Part shown: positions 60,940 through 64,000 of the stretch, one piece after another
How the letters are laid out: each line of letters begins with the position of its first letter
How positions within the stretch are numbered: the first letter of the stretch is position 1
Assembly: GCF_001625215.2 (NCBI RefSeq)
Contig: NC_030384.2
Span: forward strand, 41,512,390-41,576,389
DNA: 64,000 bases
Source: Daucus carota subsp. sativus
Lineage: Eukaryota; Streptophyta; Magnoliopsida; Apiales; Apiaceae
Direction: 5' to 3'
Position numbers and translations under genes: made by a program
The notes under the pieces: generated by a model
What the model saw: the letters and a program-made list of their open reading frames with translations, nothing else
The model's database searches: none
What the model was told of the DNA's origin: nothing

Positions 60940-61199
60940 TCCACTAGCTAAACTCACCTAGAACATAATCCATATAATCACCACATAAATATAAGAAATT
61001 TCAACTTCTTGAAAACCAATAAAAATCTAGAAAATATAAAAAAAAAACAGGGGAAAAGCATAAGTTTCTTATGTAGAACCTCAATCAAACGCTGTAGATA
61101 TTAGAAAAATAGAATGAATTAAACCATTTATAGAGAATTCAAACAAGAAACAAGACTGCAAATCGAAGAAGATGAAATAAAAATCTAACCTTTGAAATT

Positions 61200-62164
61200 A
61201 GTGTTGTATGCACCTTGAATGAACACAAAAGCGTCACGTATACTGAGCAGACTTGTCACTTATCTTTTGCTCTGTTTTTGGGGTGTTTTTTTTTGTGTTT
61301 ATATGATCATAAAATGAGAGAAAGAGAGAAAGACAGAGGGTGTAGTTAGAAGAGGTAAAGACTAAAGACTAATATATTTTAATCAATATATTTATTAAAC
61401 CAAGATGAAAAGGATTGAAACAAATATAGAAAAGTATATACTAGAAACATTATAATTCGGTCGACAGGAACCAATATAATAGTATAAGATTAAACTATCT
61501 AAAACTGAATTATTGGGGCATTAGAGGAGTGATTTGTTGGCAACACTCCTAGTAGATAAGATAAAGATGTGAAAATTAAATAATAAACGACGTGCACTGT
61601 GATTAATGAGGTGAATTTTGGGACGGACGAGCGGATATGCATGAACTGAAATTCTGGACCCCACCTGCATTTTGGCTTCATGTGTGACCAGAGCTCAAAT
61701 TTGTTACGCCAAATTTTTTATCAGTGGTCACATTCATGTCCTAACATGTGTTCCACCGTAAGGCTCACAGCCCAGAAAGTTAGGCCCGTTCAGTTATGCA
61801 AAGTTTGGCCCAAACTGATATCCATATTTCAAAAACAAAAATAGAATGAGCAAACAGCAGAACATACAAAATAGAGGCACCAGAAGTTTTGAAATGCTGC
61901 CAACATGTTCAAGAAACATTAACCAGCATAGCTGTGCTTTAAATATATATATATATATAGCAGATATTGAAAATTATTAAAATCCTATTGTTCAAATAGC
62001 CTATTAGATAACATTTATATAATCTATATGTAAAAACTGACGGAAGGAAAATCACATAAAATGCCCAAATGAGTCCATGAAAACAGTTGCAACTTTCAAT
62101 GTGAAATGCTGGGAAAATATGCAAAGGAATTCCATTGCCAAGTTTTCCCGGTTGTCAAAGATTG
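61200..62164. other. Intergenic region between PLATZ and proton pump-interactor genes
   Basis: About 1 kb with the PLATZ promoter and leader, a GA-rich stretch near 61315-61350, and a short (TA)n run at 61939-61959. Both flanking genes are on the minus strand. No gene is seen. Confidence 0.45.
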
Positions 62165-64000
62165 TCAAATAGGTTGCCACTGGTCGCCGGGAAATCTGTC
62201 ACCTCTGGTTACAGGTTTCGCCTTGCGCTGAGTACTACCATTAGCCACCAGGAACATGAAAAGAACAATCAGGATTGCAAGTATCCACCACATCAATTGT
62301 TTACAGTAGTGTCTCTTCCCCCTGTTGCGAAGAGCTGGGGGAATAGCAGCAGGTTTTGGTTTGCTGTACTTGTTAACTTGGGAAGATTTCTTAGGCTGTG
62401 TCCCGGGACTGTCTGTCCTCTCTTCCTTAATAGACTCTGTCTGGACTTCAAGACCAGTTTCTCCATCGGTGTTTTTCTTTTCCTTTTTTCTTTGGCGCTT
62501 CTCTTTATCCTACATACAAAGCAGTTACTATTATATCAAGACAAGAGTGCAATGCAAACCAAAAAATTTACAGAAGACAGTAATATGTATCCGAAGGATG
62601 GATGTAAATGAAAGCAAAGTTGAAATGGAACGGCGATTACCTTTTCTTTCTGTTCTGCTTCCTTTTGAGCCCGTAACATGGCCCTCATCTGGGCTTTCTC
62701 TGCATTTCTCTTTTTCCGCTCGAGTGCCTCCTGAGCTTTCGCTCTCTCCTCCTGTCGAATTTTCTCTTTCAACTTCGCAGCGATCTCTTCTTCTCTCACC
62801 ATCTCAGCTTTCCTTGCCAATTCCAGCTCTTCCTCGGTTTGCTGTTTCACTTCCTCCTTTGTCTTAACATCTTCCAGGTAGTCAGAAACAATATTTAACA
62901 CACTCCCAGACCCAGAAATAGGTTTGACAGATGTTTTGTCTTTTAAAATCTTGTTTTTAGGTTCTGCCACAACCCTGGCCTTCCCATCTACTTGTTCACT
63001 TTTAACAGGTTTCATTGAATTTTCTTGTTTCAGATTTGTAGCCAGTGATGGATAGGTTGTTCCCAGTGGAGTAGACTGTTGCATTTCCTCCTTTTCACCC
63101 ACATACATAGGAATTACAGGTGCCTCCTCATCAATTCCAAGTGAACGGCCATCTAATGTCTTTAGTCTCCTCAATGTGCTTCTGTTGTTGCATCTAACAT
63201 AGTCTTCCCGGAATTTATCATTCTTGTTCCAAAGGTCCATGAAAGTCTCCACCTGATAAAAAAAAAAACTTGCTAATGTAAACCAGAGGAAAGAAGATAA
63301 ATTTTTTCCTTTAACAAACAGGGTAAGCCTGACCAACCTGATTAGAGCAAAGACGATAAAGTGCCTCTTTATTTCCACTCAGTGCATAATCATTAGCTGC
63401 CTTTGCTTCATCCTTGTACATCCAGAAATTCTTGCTCTGCAATGTAATTACTTCTTATCAAATGCTGCATTATACTGCTTTTCAGCAATGTGTTGCTTTA
63501 GTGAATATATCTCTGTTATTGTATTGCTTCTGCTGCTTTTTTTTGTACTGAAACAGATTGTACTATCTATGTATATGACGCAGTGACAAAACTCCAGCAG
63601 TCCAACCTGATCTATGAGCCATTCGTTGGCCCTCATATTAATAGATGGTATAATAACGCATTCTCCGTACGACATTTGGTGTTGCCAAAAGGAGGACAAC
63701 ATTTTCGGATATCATAGACTTAGCATAAAAACATTTACATATCATTGATAGGGTCTATTGCAATCCAATGGAGAACAAGTAGACCAACAAAAAAGCAATA
63801 TAGAAATAACTAATAAGTATCACAAAATAAAGAGATGCAACTTAAGATACTGGAACAAACCTTCTCATGCAGCTGCCTTTTCAAACTAGAGAAATATTTG
63901 TATGCGTCTTGCCGAACATCATTGACAGCTCTGAACTGAGCCTGCAATTCTTTTAGCCTTATACTTTCACCATTATACTCCTTTCCTAACAGTATGACAG
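62165..64000 (-). CDS. Proton pump-interactor 1-like coiled-coil, C-terminally anchored protein (partial, 5' end off window)
   Basis: Four exons visible on the minus strand: 63861 to beyond 64000, 63338-63436, 62641-63252 and 62165-62509, joined in phase 0 and giving about 364 C-terminal residues. Family blocks are QDAYKYFSSLKRQLHEK, KNFWMYKDEAKAANDYALSG and STLRRLKTLDGRSLGIDEEAPVIP, then a long, highly charged coiled coil (EEELELARKAEMVREEEIAAK onward), a Lys-rich linker, and a single C-terminal membrane segment (WWILAILIVLFMFLVA) followed by a short hydrophilic tail. Arabidopsis PPI1 binds the autoinhibitory C-terminus of the plasma membrane H+-ATPase and raises its activity, and is mainly ER-anchored through its tail. 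Transfer of that role is by homology. The post-membrane tail of about 25 residues is a possible variation on the family pattern. Confidence 0.92.

Overview
The window is nuclear DNA of a flowering plant, almost certainly a eudicot. It is AT-rich, its genes have many short exons with GT-AG introns, the families are plant-specific (DEMETER/ROS1 glycosylase, PLATZ, DUF4228/PADRE, proton pump interactor), and Stowaway, CACTA, SINE and LINE debris lies between and inside genes. I cannot name the species from sequence alone. No CRISPR array, operon or prokaryotic feature is present. Exon coordinates were read by hand from splice signals, reading phase and recalled family consensus; no alignment or transcript was available.

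Layout, left to right. 552-5164 (-): RNase H family protein with an N-terminal viroplasmin/RNase HI-N module, running off the left edge. 7673-9131 (-): FCP1/NIF-like HAD protein that has lost its catalytic aspartates. 10657-13089 (+): intronless P-class PPR protein, probably mitochondrial. 13993-19698 (+): sterol C-14 reductase (FACKEL type), 13 exons, one GC-AG intron. 20860-34985 (+): VPS8, the RING-bearing CORVET tethering subunit, 19 coding exons. 35110-35630 (+): decayed second copy of the sterol reductase 3' end. 36.3-39.0 kb: hAT-like debris and a decayed PPR fragment. 39462-46707 (+): DEMETER/ROS1-family 5-methylcytosine DNA glycosylase, 20 coding exons. 46.7-55.2 kb: gene-poor stretch with tandem repeats and small foldback elements. 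55214-55819 (-): DUF4228/PADRE protein. 59846-60939 (-): PLATZ zinc-binding transcription factor. 62165-64000 (-): proton pump-interactor-like coiled-coil protein, cut by the right edge.

The genes are ordinary independent plant transcription units with unrelated roles: nucleic acid metabolism, organelle RNA processing, sterol synthesis, endosomal tethering, DNA demethylation and transcription. I see no cluster working as one system. The unusual material is structural: a reductase relic on the far side of VPS8; a 34-bp-arm inverted repeat inside a coding exon of the DNA demethylase; a 47-bp CACTA element that is almost only its two terminal repeats with a 3-bp target duplication; an antisense LINE reverse transcriptase fossil in a VPS8 intron; a tRNA-derived SINE in the reductase; and the catalytically degenerate HAD protein.
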